From the NCBI GenBank assembly GCA_024809215.1, contig JANUBW010000002.1, positions 372,001-436,000 on the forward strand: DNA of 64,000 bases, given 5' to 3'. Positions 25,155-32,983 of this stretch are shown here, one piece after another (position 1 is the first letter of the stretch; each line of letters starts with the position of its first letter). The notes beneath the pieces were generated by a model. It had not been told where the DNA came from. It was given only the letters and a program-made list of their open reading frames with translations, and searched no databases. The translations under genes and the position numbers were made by a program. Origin of the DNA: Niastella sp. OAS944. Its GTDB lineage: Bacteria; Bacteroidota; Bacteroidia; Chitinophagales; Chitinophagaceae.

Positions 25155-25637
25155 TTACTTTTTGAGCATTATTTCTTTCTTTTCCTCGTAGGGAATTTTC
25201 GACCAGCCCAAATCAATGGTGGTTATAATCTGGACTATAAGTGTTATGCTTTCTTTATTATTCAGTGCTTTTATAACATCATATGCCACAGATAAAAAAC
25301 TCAAAGTCCCAATCTCCACCAACATGTTATCAATTACAACTTGCCCATAAGCAGGAATTTCTATATCCTTATTAATTACCTGACTACTTCCCAGCGTTGT
25401 GTCTTTATGGCTTATTTTTATATAAGGAAATTTTACTTTAAAATTGGCCGCTGTAGGGTTTTTAAGGATTGCATTTACTTTAATTGTTAACCCCGTCAGA
25501 CTAATAGAATGAATGGATGCGCTGGGTATTACTTCTAGTTGAACCGAAGCTCTTTTCATTCTTGAGAAGTAACTAATTAGTGCAATAATACCAGCACCAA
25601 CAGCGGTACCCAATACAATTTTATTCAGCGATGCCAT
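25155..25637 (-). CDS. membrane-anchored WHy/LEA2-type protein, 160 aa
   Basis: ATG 25637 begins a short membrane helix (IVLGTAVGAGIIALISYF). A LEA14-like immunoglobulin fold follows: ISLTGLTIKVNAILKNPTA is the typical WHy-domain strand with an N-P motif, then FKVKFPYIKIS and IEIPAYGQVVIDN. WHy/LEA2 domains occur in stress proteins and in some type II secretion and phage-associated proteins, where they are thought to act as protein-protein adaptors. Its place behind a membrane anchor fits the common plan of this block. The start overlaps the end of the upstream longer frame, so the shorter start is preferred. Confidence 0.65.
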   Translation of the reverse strand: MASLNKIVLGTAVGAGIIALISYFSRMKRASVQLEVIPSASIHSISLTGLTIKVNAILKNPTAANFKVKFPYIKISHKDTTLGSSQVINKDIEIPAYGQVVIDNMLVEIGTLSFLSVAYDVIKALNNKESITLIVQIITTIDLGWSKIPYEEKKEIMLKK

Positions 25638-25650
25638 TGTTTGATTTTTT

Positions 25651-25878
25651 TTATTTCCGCTTACGGAATGGCTTACCTGCATCCTGTTTTTGTTCAAGCT
25701 TTTTCTTTCGCTCCAGGTACTCGCCGGCCAACTTAAAACCTAACCAAATAAAGCCGCCAACACCTGCTTTTAAAGCATACTCCAAAAGACCGGTAACATC
25801 AATATTGGCAAGCAGAATTGTTCCTGGTAGAAATACATTATTGATTGCACCCTGATAGGCGGTGGTTTCAGTCCTCAT
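25651..25878 (-). CDS. small membrane protein with basic tail, 75 aa
   Basis: ATG 25878 is chosen over an upstream alternative start. There is a hydrophobic N-terminal half (NNVFLPGTILLANIDVTGLL and ALKAGVGGFIWLGFKLA) and a very basic C-terminal tail (ERKKKLEQKQDAGKPFRKRK). It again combines a membrane segment with a basic tail. No family was recognised. Confidence 0.5.
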   Translation of the reverse strand: MRTETTAYQGAINNVFLPGTILLANIDVTGLLEYALKAGVGGFIWLGFKLAGEYLERKKKLEQKQDAGKPFRKRK

Positions 25879-25904
25879 AATATTGGATTTTACTATTAGC
25901 AATT

Positions 25905-26123
25905 TTATTCACGGTCATCTATACCGTCCGGCGTGCCCAGTTTTGCAAGTATGGTTTTGATTTGCTGAATTGAATAAAAGTACCCGTTCCTATCGCCGAT
26001 GTCTTTTTCAAAAGGCTTCAGCCATCTTTTAAAAGTTAGTTTACTGACACAGTATAAACCAGCGAGTTCTTTCAATGTGTACGGCCTTATGGGTATTGCA
26101 TGTTCCTTTTTTCTCTGGCTCAT
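25905..26123 (-). CDS. excisionase-like HTH protein (copy A)
   Basis: A 72-residue winged HTH (YTLKELAGLYCVSKLTFKRW, then GYFYSIQQIKTILAKLGTP). It is clearly related to the plus-strand protein at 27200-27406: both share KELAxLYxVSKxTFxxWLxPF, FYSxxQxKTI and a closing LGxPxxxDD. The two copies face away from each other across a 1-kb control region. A likely role is switching or activating the two transcription units. Its ATG overlaps the stop of the upstream gene. Confidence 0.7.
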   Translation of the reverse strand: MSQRKKEHAIPIRPYTLKELAGLYCVSKLTFKRWLKPFEKDIGDRNGYFYSIQQIKTILAKLGTPDGIDDRE

Positions 26124-26653
26124 ATAAGCTTTTTAGAGACTAAAATATATTTAAGTGCTACCTGGCCGAGAAGGCTTATTAAGTCGTATTGCCGGAGATA
26201 GAAAAGACGTTCATGTATTTTTAATAAAACCGAAGATGTTGGCTGGTTTATAAAATCCCAATATCCCTTTGCCAAAAAAGTAATTCCTTCTAAATAATGG
26301 GCGGGCACATCCCGATTCTTTGTTATTAATATGTGTAACTCATCCGTGGATGCATACCCATCTTTAAAATCTGGATTTAGCCAAATTATAGGAGGGTCAA
26401 TAATATATGGATTAGTAATAGAGAGTGTTCTATTAATTAAAAGTACTTTTTCACAGAAGGTAGTAAAAGATACTTGTATGTCAGGATTACTGAGCAGATA
26501 TCGTCTAATATAAGACTGACAAATCCTTACTCTACTTTTCGAAATTTTTTCAAAAGGCCAGAGTGCAATAAGAGCAAAGTTCCAGGCTGCTGCTATATAG
26601 ACATCTGTAGTAAGTTTCTGAAAACGATTTTTGAGTTGGATAATCTTAGTCAT
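26120..26653 (-). CDS. hypothetical protein, 177 aa
   Basis: ATG 26653 (MTKIIQLKNRFQKL) is preferred to a longer hydrophobic start at 26716. A helical protein with several aromatic-rich segments (YIAAAWNFALIALWPFEKI and YDLISLLGQVALKYILV). No membrane topology is clear and no family was recognised. It is the first gene of the long minus-strand block and overlaps the HTH gene by 4 bases. Confidence 0.45.
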   Translation of the reverse strand: MTKIIQLKNRFQKLTTDVYIAAAWNFALIALWPFEKISKSRVRICQSYIRRYLLSNPDIQVSFTTFCEKVLLINRTLSITNPYIIDPPIIWLNPDFKDGYASTDELHILITKNRDVPAHYLEGITFLAKGYWDFINQPTSSVLLKIHERLFYLRQYDLISLLGQVALKYILVSKKLI

Positions 26654-27199
26654 GTTGCTGTCTTTGTAGATCAAATATCCGACAGCCAGGAAGACCAGGT
26701 TATCGATTATATACACTTTTGCGCGAATGCAATCGATATTTTACGATAATGTTCAATTTTGTATAATTTGGTTCAATTTGTATCGGTTATTCTATGCAGT
26801 TACCTAACTTTTACGGATATGTTGGAATCAATTCAGAATTATATCAAAACATTCGATTTGCTTTAAAAAATCATTTAGTTCTCCTTAGAAAGCCCTGAAA
26901 ACATTCAAAATACCAATAATGCGTCGCCGAACTTCTGGTGTTTGATATTAAAAACACGCTGTTTTCTGAAAATATTACCAAAATTTGTTTTTTTTAACTA
27001 TTTGAATGCAGGTTAATGCAACATTTTTCTCTAATTTATAATCAGATATTTAATCAGACCCCAACGGTAAGCAACTCAACTCCAGCAACTCAGTTATAAC
27101 GGGAAAACCTATCCCGGCTAAGGGAAATGTGCATAAACCTTATTTCACTGACACGTAAATGGCAGGACTTATACTTATTGCGAACTTAAACCCGAACCG
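26654..27199. promoter_or_regulatory. gene-free divergent control region
   Basis: No convincing gene lies in this AT-rich stretch between the divergent units. GTTCAATTTTGTAT and GTTCAATTTGTAT occur as an imperfect direct repeat about 20 bases apart near 26750-26795, a possible operator. CAACTC occurs twice near 27075-27090. It probably contains the promoters for the minus-strand block and for the HTH gene at 27200, but no clean TAnnTTTG box was assigned. Confidence 0.35.
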
Positions 27200-27406
27200 A
27201 TGACTCCCTTGGTTAAACAAATCAAACCGTACAAACACAAAGAGCTAGCAGATCTGTATGGCGTATCAAAACAAACATTTGCCAAATGGCTTATTCCTTT
27301 TAAGGTTAAGATTGGCGAACGAAAAGGTCATTTTTATTCTGTTGAACAGGTGAAAACTATTTTCACATTTTTGGGCATCCCGTCTAATTTGGATGATATT
27401 AAATAA
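27200..27406 (+). CDS. excisionase-like HTH protein (copy B)
   Basis: A 68-residue paralogue of the protein at 25905-26123, with the same winged HTH (KELADLYGVSKQTFAKWL, then GHFYSVEQVKTIFTFLGIP). It stands alone on the plus strand. The paired divergent copies suggest competing regulators or a directionality pair for the element. Confidence 0.7.
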   Translation: MTPLVKQIKPYKHKELADLYGVSKQTFAKWLIPFKVKIGERKGHFYSVEQVKTIFTFLGIPSNLDDIK

Positions 27407-27704
27407 GCCGGAGAACCTGGACTACTTCACATTAATACCTATAAAAAGCACAAGGGCTAAAAGCACTAGATGAATGAATAATTTTAAGAAGTAATAAAAG
27501 GTTGCTTCTTAAAAGGCTTTTGTTTCTTCTGATATATGATAATCAATCTAAAGAGATTGATACAGAATTGTTATGTATTTACACTTAGCTATACTGTAAT
27601 ATGTACATGTTGCACTAAAAGATAAACCTTATTGTGTCTATGCAATAGCATTTTTATCTTGGCGTTTATTTATAATCGATACCAAGCCCTTAAACGCCAA
27701 TATT
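27407..27704. other. gene-free interval with short inverted repeats
   Basis: No gene is seen. TAAGAAG and CTTCTTA form a short inverted pair near 27485-27520, and GGCGTTTA (27661) is mirrored by TAAACGCC just before the start of the next gene. The second pair could be an operator or leader hairpin of the secreted-protein gene. Confidence 0.3.
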
Positions 27705-28790
27705 ATGAAACCGATCGCTTTGCTTGCAGGAATGCTATCCTGCATAACTTCATTCAGCCAGTCCAATGAACCTATTGCTGTAACTACCCAAAGTATTACA
27801 ATTCCTGGTGGCTTAGCTGTTGCCAACTGGAAAAATGACCACCCAAAGGAAAATTTTAAATATCCAAAGCTGGTTTATGGATTTGCTGCCGGAGACGAAA
27901 TTATCATCGATTTTACAACGGATAATAAAAAAGGAACCCAAATAATAGAGGTAATGGAATATGGCAGTAATTCAATTGTCTATTCCAATAATCAGTTTCA
28001 AACATTGGATGGAGTTAGAATAAAAGTTACCAAGTCTAATGTTTATAAATTTGAATTTGCTACTAATCACATGTTCGACCGGCAGTGCAAGGTGAGCCTC
28101 AAACGTATTCCTGCCGCAGATTCTACCAAAAACTTTAACTGTAATGTAGCCTGGAAAACTATTTCTGATACCACTTTTACAATTGTAGAAGAAAAAAGAA
28201 AAGTATCAAGTAAATATGAACCGGTAACCCTACAAGCACCCATCGATATGTTTGTTAATAGTGGTAGTAACGCTACTTTATTGGGAGGTAAATCAAGAAT
28301 TGATATCCCTATCATGCTCCCGGAAAATACCATTTCCTGGTATTATAGTTTTGCCGCAACCCGAAATAAAAGCGCAGTGCAGGCTACGAAATCGACTATG
28401 AAATTATTCAGCGATTTAACGCGAGTAATTGACCAGACTGGTAGCTTGGCATTTGGAATAAACGCACTTACCCAACCACCAGGTGCAGATTATTGTGACA
28501 TTTATTTGCTAGACGCTGCTAACAGAGCGTCCTTTCTGAATAAGGAAGATGGTAAATGGCGATATGCTAGTGAAGGATCTCGGTCAAACCTGATGTCAGG
28601 AATTGTACAGGTACGTAACTGCTGTACAAGCAATAATTTTTTCTTGGGTATCAAAAATCCTAATTCTACTTATGGAATAGCAGTAATGGTTGAGATTGTA
28701 GCCATCGTAGAAAAAGCAGAATATGAAACTGTCCAAGTTAAAAAGCCGACATCAGTTAATAAGAAAGTGGTTCCTGTATTTGGCACATAA
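27705..28790 (+). CDS. secreted protein of unknown function, 361 aa
   Basis: The N-terminal signal peptide (MKPIALLAGMLSCITSFSQS) has a typical SFSQ-S cleavage region. The mature protein is beta-rich. An N-terminal domain (about 25-140) has aromatic and charged strands (KLVYGFAAGDEIIIDFTTD), a middle part contains a conserved-looking Cys (FNCNVAWKT), and the C-terminal part ends in VMVEIVAIVEKAEYE. The first domain resembles small carbohydrate- or lipid-binding beta sandwiches, but no family was named. It is a single gene with its own terminator. As a secreted cargo product it may act at the host surface. Confidence 0.5.
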   Translation: MKPIALLAGMLSCITSFSQSNEPIAVTTQSITIPGGLAVANWKNDHPKENFKYPKLVYGFAAGDEIIIDFTTDNKKGTQIIEVMEYGSNSIVYSNNQFQTLDGVRIKVTKSNVYKFEFATNHMFDRQCKVSLKRIPAADSTKNFNCNVAWKTISDTTFTIVEEKRKVSSKYEPVTLQAPIDMFVNSGSNATLLGGKSRIDIPIMLPENTISWYYSFAATRNKSAVQATKSTMKLFSDLTRVIDQTGSLAFGINALTQPPGADYCDIYLLDAANRASFLNKEDGKWRYASEGSRSNLMSGIVQVRNCCTSNNFFLGIKNPNSTYGIAVMVEIVAIVEKAEYETVQVKKPTSVNKKVVPVFGT

Positions 28791-28899
28791 CTTTGTTTAA
28801 TGAAATACTTTCCTAATAATAGAGGTTGTATCAAAAGTAAACGAAGGCCCTGAGAATCGCTTAAACGACTACCTGTCTCCATCAGGTACCCGAATAAAA

Positions 28900-28931
28900 A
28901 GAGGCTGTCTCTTACTGTTGAGACAGCCTCT
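28900..28931. terminator. bidirectional terminator
   Basis: AGAGGCTGTCTC (28900-28911) and GAGACAGCCTCT (28920-28931) form a perfect 12-bp stem between convergent genes. Its core (GGCTGTCT) matches the integrase terminator at 4942-4974. Confidence 0.8.
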
Positions 28932-28963
28932 ATGACTTCAATATATTTTGTAAAATAATAATA

Positions 28964-29377
28964 TTATTTATCCTTTTTTTCTAGTAATTCCATCATCCTC
29001 CTATTTAATTCCATTGTGCTTTCAATCAATTTAAGCATCATTTGGTTTTGTTCAGGGTTTGTCGTTTGACAGTTACTGGCATTCAGGGCAACAATTGCGT
29101 TAGGAGAGTTATTTCCGCTGTCAACTATACTACCAGGGGGAACCGATAACAGCATAATTGGGTCAATTTTTAAAACCTGCGATACCTGTTGAATAAAATC
29201 AATAGTTATTGAAGCCTCGCCTCGTTCATATCGGGTATATGTCGCCTCTTTCATTCCTAGTAAATCTGCAACCTCTAACGCCTTCATTTCACGTATTTTC
29301 CTATACAAAGAGATATTCCTACCGATTGTTTTATTCTCCAGAACCGTAAACTGGGTATTTTCATCCAAATGGTTCAT
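28964..29377 (-). CDS. XRE-family transcriptional regulator
   Basis: A 137-residue protein with an N-terminal Cro/C1-type HTH (IGRNISLYRKIREMKALEVA, LLGMKEATYTRYERGEASIT, DFIQQVSQVLKIDP; residues 17-80). The helical C-terminal tail (NQMMLKLIESTMELNRRMM) is probably for oligomerisation. It is a candidate repressor of the element's central region. It faces the terminator at 28900 and transcribes away from the hairpin-rich interval 29378-29971. Confidence 0.85.
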   Translation of the reverse strand: MNHLDENTQFTVLENKTIGRNISLYRKIREMKALEVADLLGMKEATYTRYERGEASITIDFIQQVSQVLKIDPIMLLSVPPGSIVDSGNNSPNAIVALNASNCQTTNPEQNQMMLKLIESTMELNRRMMELLEKKDK

Positions 29378-29567
29378 ATGTTGACTTGTTTTAGACTGAT
29401 ATAAACAGAGGTAAAACTAACGCAAAAATTGCCTACTTATCCAAAGAAATTCACACTTTAGCATTCTAATTAAGCAAAATGAAGCATAAACCTTATATCA
29501 AATTTATGTAACAAATTGTATTTTCGCGTTTCTTCATAAAATAATTGAAGCATTCGCTTAAAGTCTT

Positions 29568-29679
29568 GCTACCGAAATTACCACTTTTCAATGAACGCAA
29601 GCCTTGTAAGTAGAATGCCCACGCTTTGGGCGTGGGTACTCGCTTACTTGCGTTCAAGGGTGTGGTAACCCTCGGTAGC
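29568..29679. other. 112-base multi-segment hairpin (candidate structured RNA or recombination site)
   Basis: Five nested inverted pairs: GCTACCGA/TCGGTAGC (29568-29575, 29672-29679), TTACCAC/GTGGTAA (29578, 29662), TGAACGCAA/TTGCGTTCA (29592, 29648), GTAAG/CTTAC (29606, 29643) and CCCACGC/GCGTGGG (29618, 29630) around a 5-base loop. About 36 pairs are interrupted by asymmetric internal loops, unlike a simple terminator. GTAAGTAGA occurs at 29606-29614 and again at 29681-29689, just after the hairpin, followed by AGGC/GCCT and TTTTTT near 29707. It may be a structured RNA with its own terminator, or a cruciform recombination site. The open frame 29493-29750 across it is not coding-like. Confidence 0.5.
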
Positions 29680-29864
29680 AGTAAGTAGAGGCCTGCGCCT
29701 AATTTTTTCCGCATTGGTTCTCTCCAAAGACTCCTTTTGAATTTGTTCATAAGCCAATTTGGCCTTCTAGTAATTACAAACAGTTAATTGACCCACTCTA
29801 ACAGGTTACTACCGTTTACGGAGAGGTCCGTACCCTATGACCAAAGGAGAGTTTTGATTGCCCT

Positions 29865-29889
29865 CCCCGCCTGGACATGTCAGGCGGGG
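29865..29889. repeat. GC-rich 9-bp hairpin
   Basis: CCCCGCCTG and CAGGCGGGG (29865-29873, 29881-29889) pair perfectly around GACATGT in an otherwise AT-rich interval. It is too GC-rich and lacks a T run on the plus side. It may be a dispersed repeat or a leader structure for the gene at 29972. Confidence 0.5.
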
Positions 29890-29971
29890 GTAGGGTTGGA
29901 ATAACCTGCAATTGTCAATCTGGCTTGTAGTATCATTTATGCAGATTAATAAACATTAAAATATATACTTC

Positions 29972-30379
29972 ATGAAAGAAAATTCATCTAACGAATTGGC
30001 TATCGCCATAAGGGATTCTATTCGTGAGAAAATTACACTATTAACTAACCTTGGCTTTGTATGGAAGGAAATCGCTGTGCTTACTGATCTTCCCAAAAGA
30101 CTTATTAAAGAATTTGCCAAAGGCACTGACATTCCGTCTGTAGCAAATAGCCCACTTAAAGAAGAGGATTTAAAATGGCTGGAAAACCAAGTTGATGAAG
30201 CCATTAAACGATTGCGTAGTTGCGCTGAACAATTTGGCAATGAAATAATCCCAGAAAATGATTCAGAGCGAGTAACACGAAAAGGTCATACTGTAGATAT
30301 ACAAAGTATTTCATTCTATACAATAAAAGAAAAAAACGATATAGTAATCAAGCTGGAGGGAATAAAATTCTCCACATAG
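29972..30379 (+). CDS. hypothetical protein with HTH-like N-terminus, 135 aa
   Basis: The segment LLTNLGFVWKEIAVLTDLPKR (about residues 20-40) reads like a helix-turn-helix core. It is followed by a helical region (LKWLENQVDEAIKRL) and a short beta C-terminus (TIKEKNDIVIKLEGIKF). No named family was recognised. It opens a plus-strand cluster of small genes (30.0-33.0 kb) and may regulate it. Confidence 0.45.
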   Translation: MKENSSNELAIAIRDSIREKITLLTNLGFVWKEIAVLTDLPKRLIKEFAKGTDIPSVANSPLKEEDLKWLENQVDEAIKRLRSCAEQFGNEIIPENDSERVTRKGHTVDIQSISFYTIKEKNDIVIKLEGIKFST

Positions 30380-30483
30380 TCTTCCCTCTCTGACTAGTAG
30401 GCCATCATAACTATAGTTAGCTATCCATCCCTTTGAAAACACCTGGTTATCGCTCAATTAATTTTTACCCTAAAATTGATTGT

Positions 30484-31065
30484 ATGCTCAAACCGGATAT
30501 TCCATTCTCGTTTACCCGATTACACAAAAGATTACCGTTACATGATTCCAGTAGAATAGCTTATGCTAAATCAAAGTTCAACTGGATGTCTTGTGATTTT
30601 ACCGAAGAGTTTTTTAATAATGCAGAACCATGCTTCTGTCTGAGAATTATTGATAAAATATTTAACACCATTTCTATCCATGAAGGACGCTTTGAGATTA
30701 ATACTGTAGACAAATTAGTTGAACAGGTAGCCTGCGTGTATTTGGAAACAATGAAGCAGGAAAACGCAACGCTCCTTGTATCAGAAGAGTTTTTTTGTCA
30801 ACAGTTTGTAATAAATTTTAAAGCGCGTTATATGGAAATTGATGATATAATAAGAAAGTTTTACCATGTATTCCATCGAAAGTTGAGAACTCATCATGTT
30901 GAAGACCCGGAGGACGTATTAGGAATGGCGCTAGATAGAATTGACGAAAAAATATCGCACCCGCTAGATGAAACTAAGTTTATTTCAGACTGGTTACTAA
31001 ACGTTGTAACAATCTGCCAACACAATGGGGTGAGAATTGACCTGGCAAAATTCATGATTCATTGA
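30484..31065 (+). CDS. hypothetical protein, paralogue of the gene at 32360, 193 aa
   Basis: ATG 30484 is used; a TTG at 30433 would add 17 residues. A helical protein. Segments VDKLVEQVACVYLETMK, VSEEFFCQQFVINFK and FISDWLLNVVTICQHNG line up with FDELMTGIAMTIAFAIK, VAETFFAIEFLRMMH and YLDDCVQEMVRLCQTLG of the protein at 32360-32983. This suggests an old duplication flanking the REC and lipoprotein genes. Function unknown. Confidence 0.45.
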   Translation: MLKPDIPFSFTRLHKRLPLHDSSRIAYAKSKFNWMSCDFTEEFFNNAEPCFCLRIIDKIFNTISIHEGRFEINTVDKLVEQVACVYLETMKQENATLLVSEEFFCQQFVINFKARYMEIDDIIRKFYHVFHRKLRTHHVEDPEDVLGMALDRIDEKISHPLDETKFISDWLLNVVTICQHNGVRIDLAKFMIH

Positions 31066-31100
31066 CTTCTATCGGCCATACTCACAAATAAAGTGTGCTT

Positions 31101-31265
31101 ATGCGTAATGTTTCAAAATTGAACGCCGAAAGCGTAATGAAACGCTATTGCTTATTCTGTAACAAAGAATTTGATGGGCGGCCAGATAAAAAATTCTGTC
31201 ACTATAACTGTCGAAATAGTTACAACAATAAAAATCTGAAAAGACAGGTGAAGCATAAAAACTAA
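31101..31265 (+). CDS. small zinc-ribbon protein, 54 aa
   Basis: A 54-codon gene with ATG 31101 and TAA 31263-31265. The sequence shows CLFCNKEF, then KKFCHYNCRNSYNN, a CxxC...CxxxC zinc ribbon of the type seen in tiny Bacteroidota proteins. A basic C-terminus (LKRQVKHKN) could contact nucleic acid. It sits between the paralogue gene and the response-regulator-like gene in the same direction. Confidence 0.65.
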   Translation: MRNVSKLNAESVMKRYCLFCNKEFDGRPDKKFCHYNCRNSYNNKNLKRQVKHKN

Positions 31266-31304
31266 ACCTTATCACTTATTCCTATTAACACAAACCTTAA
31301 TTAT

Positions 31305-31700
31305 ATGACAACATCCCCTTTGGCTACAATAAAAGTAGCATTCGCTGATGATCACACTATGATACGTGAATGTTTATATAACTGCCTTACCCTTTGGGGT
31401 TATTCGGTTATAATACAAGCATGTAATGGTAAGAATTTACTAGATCAGATATCAGATGAAAACATGCCAGATATATGCATTCTTGACATTAATATGCCGG
31501 AGCTTGATGGATATGAAACCATTAAAATACTCAGTAAATCATGGCCACAAATTAAGATCATGGTATTTTCTATGAGCATTATCAAAGGGAGAAATGATAA
31601 AGTTGCCGGCGCTCATGCTGTAGTTTCTAAAGCAGATGGCGTAAGTGAAATCAAAGCCACCCTTGTGTCTCTTACGGAACTGAAAGCTGTTTTGCAATAA
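31305..31700 (+). CDS. stand-alone receiver (CheY-like) domain protein
   Basis: A 131-residue REC domain without an output domain. The acidic pocket is AFADDHTM (Asp15/16), the phosphorylation site is in CILDINMPELDG (Asp near residue 58), MVFSMS gives the conserved Ser/Thr position and VVSKAD the Lys. The spacing is that of NarL/FixJ-type receivers. No histidine kinase is nearby, so it would depend on a chromosomal kinase. A cargo gene of this kind could rewire host signalling (inference). Confidence 0.85.
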   Translation: MTTSPLATIKVAFADDHTMIRECLYNCLTLWGYSVIIQACNGKNLLDQISDENMPDICILDINMPELDGYETIKILSKSWPQIKIMVFSMSIIKGRNDKVAGAHAVVSKADGVSEIKATLVSLTELKAVLQ

Positions 31701-31726
31701 CAATTCGAAATAATCAATCTTGCCCT

Positions 31727-32194
31727 ATGAATTTTATAATTTATATAACGATTGTAACATTATTATGCTCGTGTAATAAGAGTATTGAAAATAACAAGTC
31801 AGAGACAAGAAGTAATCAAGATATCCCTGCTTTTTTGGCTAGCATGGCTAAAAACTATTCAGGCGAGATAAATGCCACTTCCGATCGTATCAATGACACA
31901 TTGATTTTTCGTTTACAAGGCCCTCCAGCTATTATATGCCCGTTGGATGATTTTAAAAAAAAGTATATAGATCTTATTGCCCAGGGAATATGCAAAAATG
32001 TGTATTTAGGTTTTACCGGTGATTACTCTGTTGAATGGTTACATATGCCGAATGGTCGTCTTGTCAGCCCGGCAAATCTCGGCAATCTATATTTTTATAT
32101 CTATTCTGATTTTTACCAGCTTGAACGGGATTCTTTTTATTCCATAATCAATATAAGAGTTTTATACAACCTCACTGAACCGCCATTTAAATAA
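31727..32194 (+). CDS. small lipoprotein, 155 aa
   Basis: The signal peptide ends in the lipobox LLCSC (lipidated Cys at residue 15). The mature part is mixed alpha/beta (DTLIFRLQGPPAIICPLDDF, YLGFTGDYSVEWLHMP). No family was recognised. It lies 26 bases after the receiver gene, and a hairpin at 32266-32287 lies downstream. Confidence 0.6.
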   Translation: MNFIIYITIVTLLCSCNKSIENNKSETRSNQDIPAFLASMAKNYSGEINATSDRINDTLIFRLQGPPAIICPLDDFKKKYIDLIAQGICKNVYLGFTGDYSVEWLHMPNGRLVSPANLGNLYFYIYSDFYQLERDSFYSIINIRVLYNLTEPPFK

Positions 32195-32265
32195 TACAGG
32201 CACTCTACTAACCCATAAGTATAACACATCTTTGCTGATGAGGTCCATTTTTTTAGTAGAAAACT

Positions 32266-32287
32266 CCCACCGATTTCAATCGGTGGG
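32266..32287. terminator. hairpin after the lipoprotein gene (twin of 33222-33245)
   Basis: CCCACCGAT (32266-32274) and ATCGGTGGG (32279-32287) form a perfect 9-bp stem with a 4-base loop. The same stem, with one wobble, recurs at 33222-33245. Confidence 0.6.
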
Positions 32288-32359
32288 CATATTTAAAATC
32301 ATACCGTCTTTTAATTTATACTAGGGCAGCATTTATTTTCCTTTCAATTCAAAATTAAT

Positions 32360-32983
32360 ATGGTAAAATCGAAATCTGTAAAAGCGTCTGTTAACTACAT
32401 CGGTGAAAGAATAGAAGCAAGGATTCCACTAAAGAATGAAAAGGATGTTGTATATATAGGAGAGCGTTTGGTGTGGCTTATTGACAAATACAAAATGGAG
32501 TTATTTGAGAATGCCAGTAAGCTGGAAACAGAAGCGATTTTAAAGGAGGCGTTCGATGTATTAAAGAAGCTTGACGTTAAAATAAACGACTTTGATGAAT
32601 TGATGACAGGTATCGCTATGACAATAGCTTTCGCCATTAAAAATTTTGAAGGAAAGTTGAAAGTGGCCGAAACGTTTTTTGCCATTGAGTTTCTCAGAAT
32701 GATGCATCTTCGTTGTATAATTGAAACAACCTGTATGATGCACCATATAGAGCATTTCACTGTTACTCTAAAGAATGCCGGAATAGGTGTTTCGGAAATT
32801 TCCAAGATCATTGAAAAATCAATGGAGTACGCAGAAACAAAGGTGACTTATGATGGTAATAACGATAGTTATCTGGATGATTGTGTACAAGAAATGGTTC
32901 GGTTGTGTCAGACGTTGGGTAAGCCCATTTCACAGAATCGGCTAATGCCACCATTAAAAAGAAGAAAGAGAAATAGTACCTAA
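32360..32983 (+). CDS. hypothetical helical protein, paralogue of the gene at 30484, 207 aa
   Basis: A predominantly helical protein with a charged N-terminus (KSKSVKASVNYIGERIEARI), a hydrophobic Met-rich centre (FFAIEFLRMMHLRCIIETTCMM is spread over residues 114-135) and a basic C-terminal tail (LKRRKRN). It is related along its length to the product of 30484-31065. No family was recognised. The pair brackets the zinc ribbon, receiver and lipoprotein genes, so the whole may act as one unit. Confidence 0.45.
   Translation: MVKSKSVKASVNYIGERIEARIPLKNEKDVVYIGERLVWLIDKYKMELFENASKLETEAILKEAFDVLKKLDVKINDFDELMTGIAMTIAFAIKNFEGKLKVAETFFAIEFLRMMHLRCIIETTCMMHHIEHFTVTLKNAGIGVSEISKIIEKSMEYAETKVTYDGNNDSYLDDCVQEMVRLCQTLGKPISQNRLMPPLKRRKRNST

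Noticed and set aside
29493-29750. Minus-strand 85-codon frame across the long hairpin
   Set aside because: It is produced by the hairpin arms, has no recognisable domain or start signal, and the nucleotide pairing explains the sequence better.
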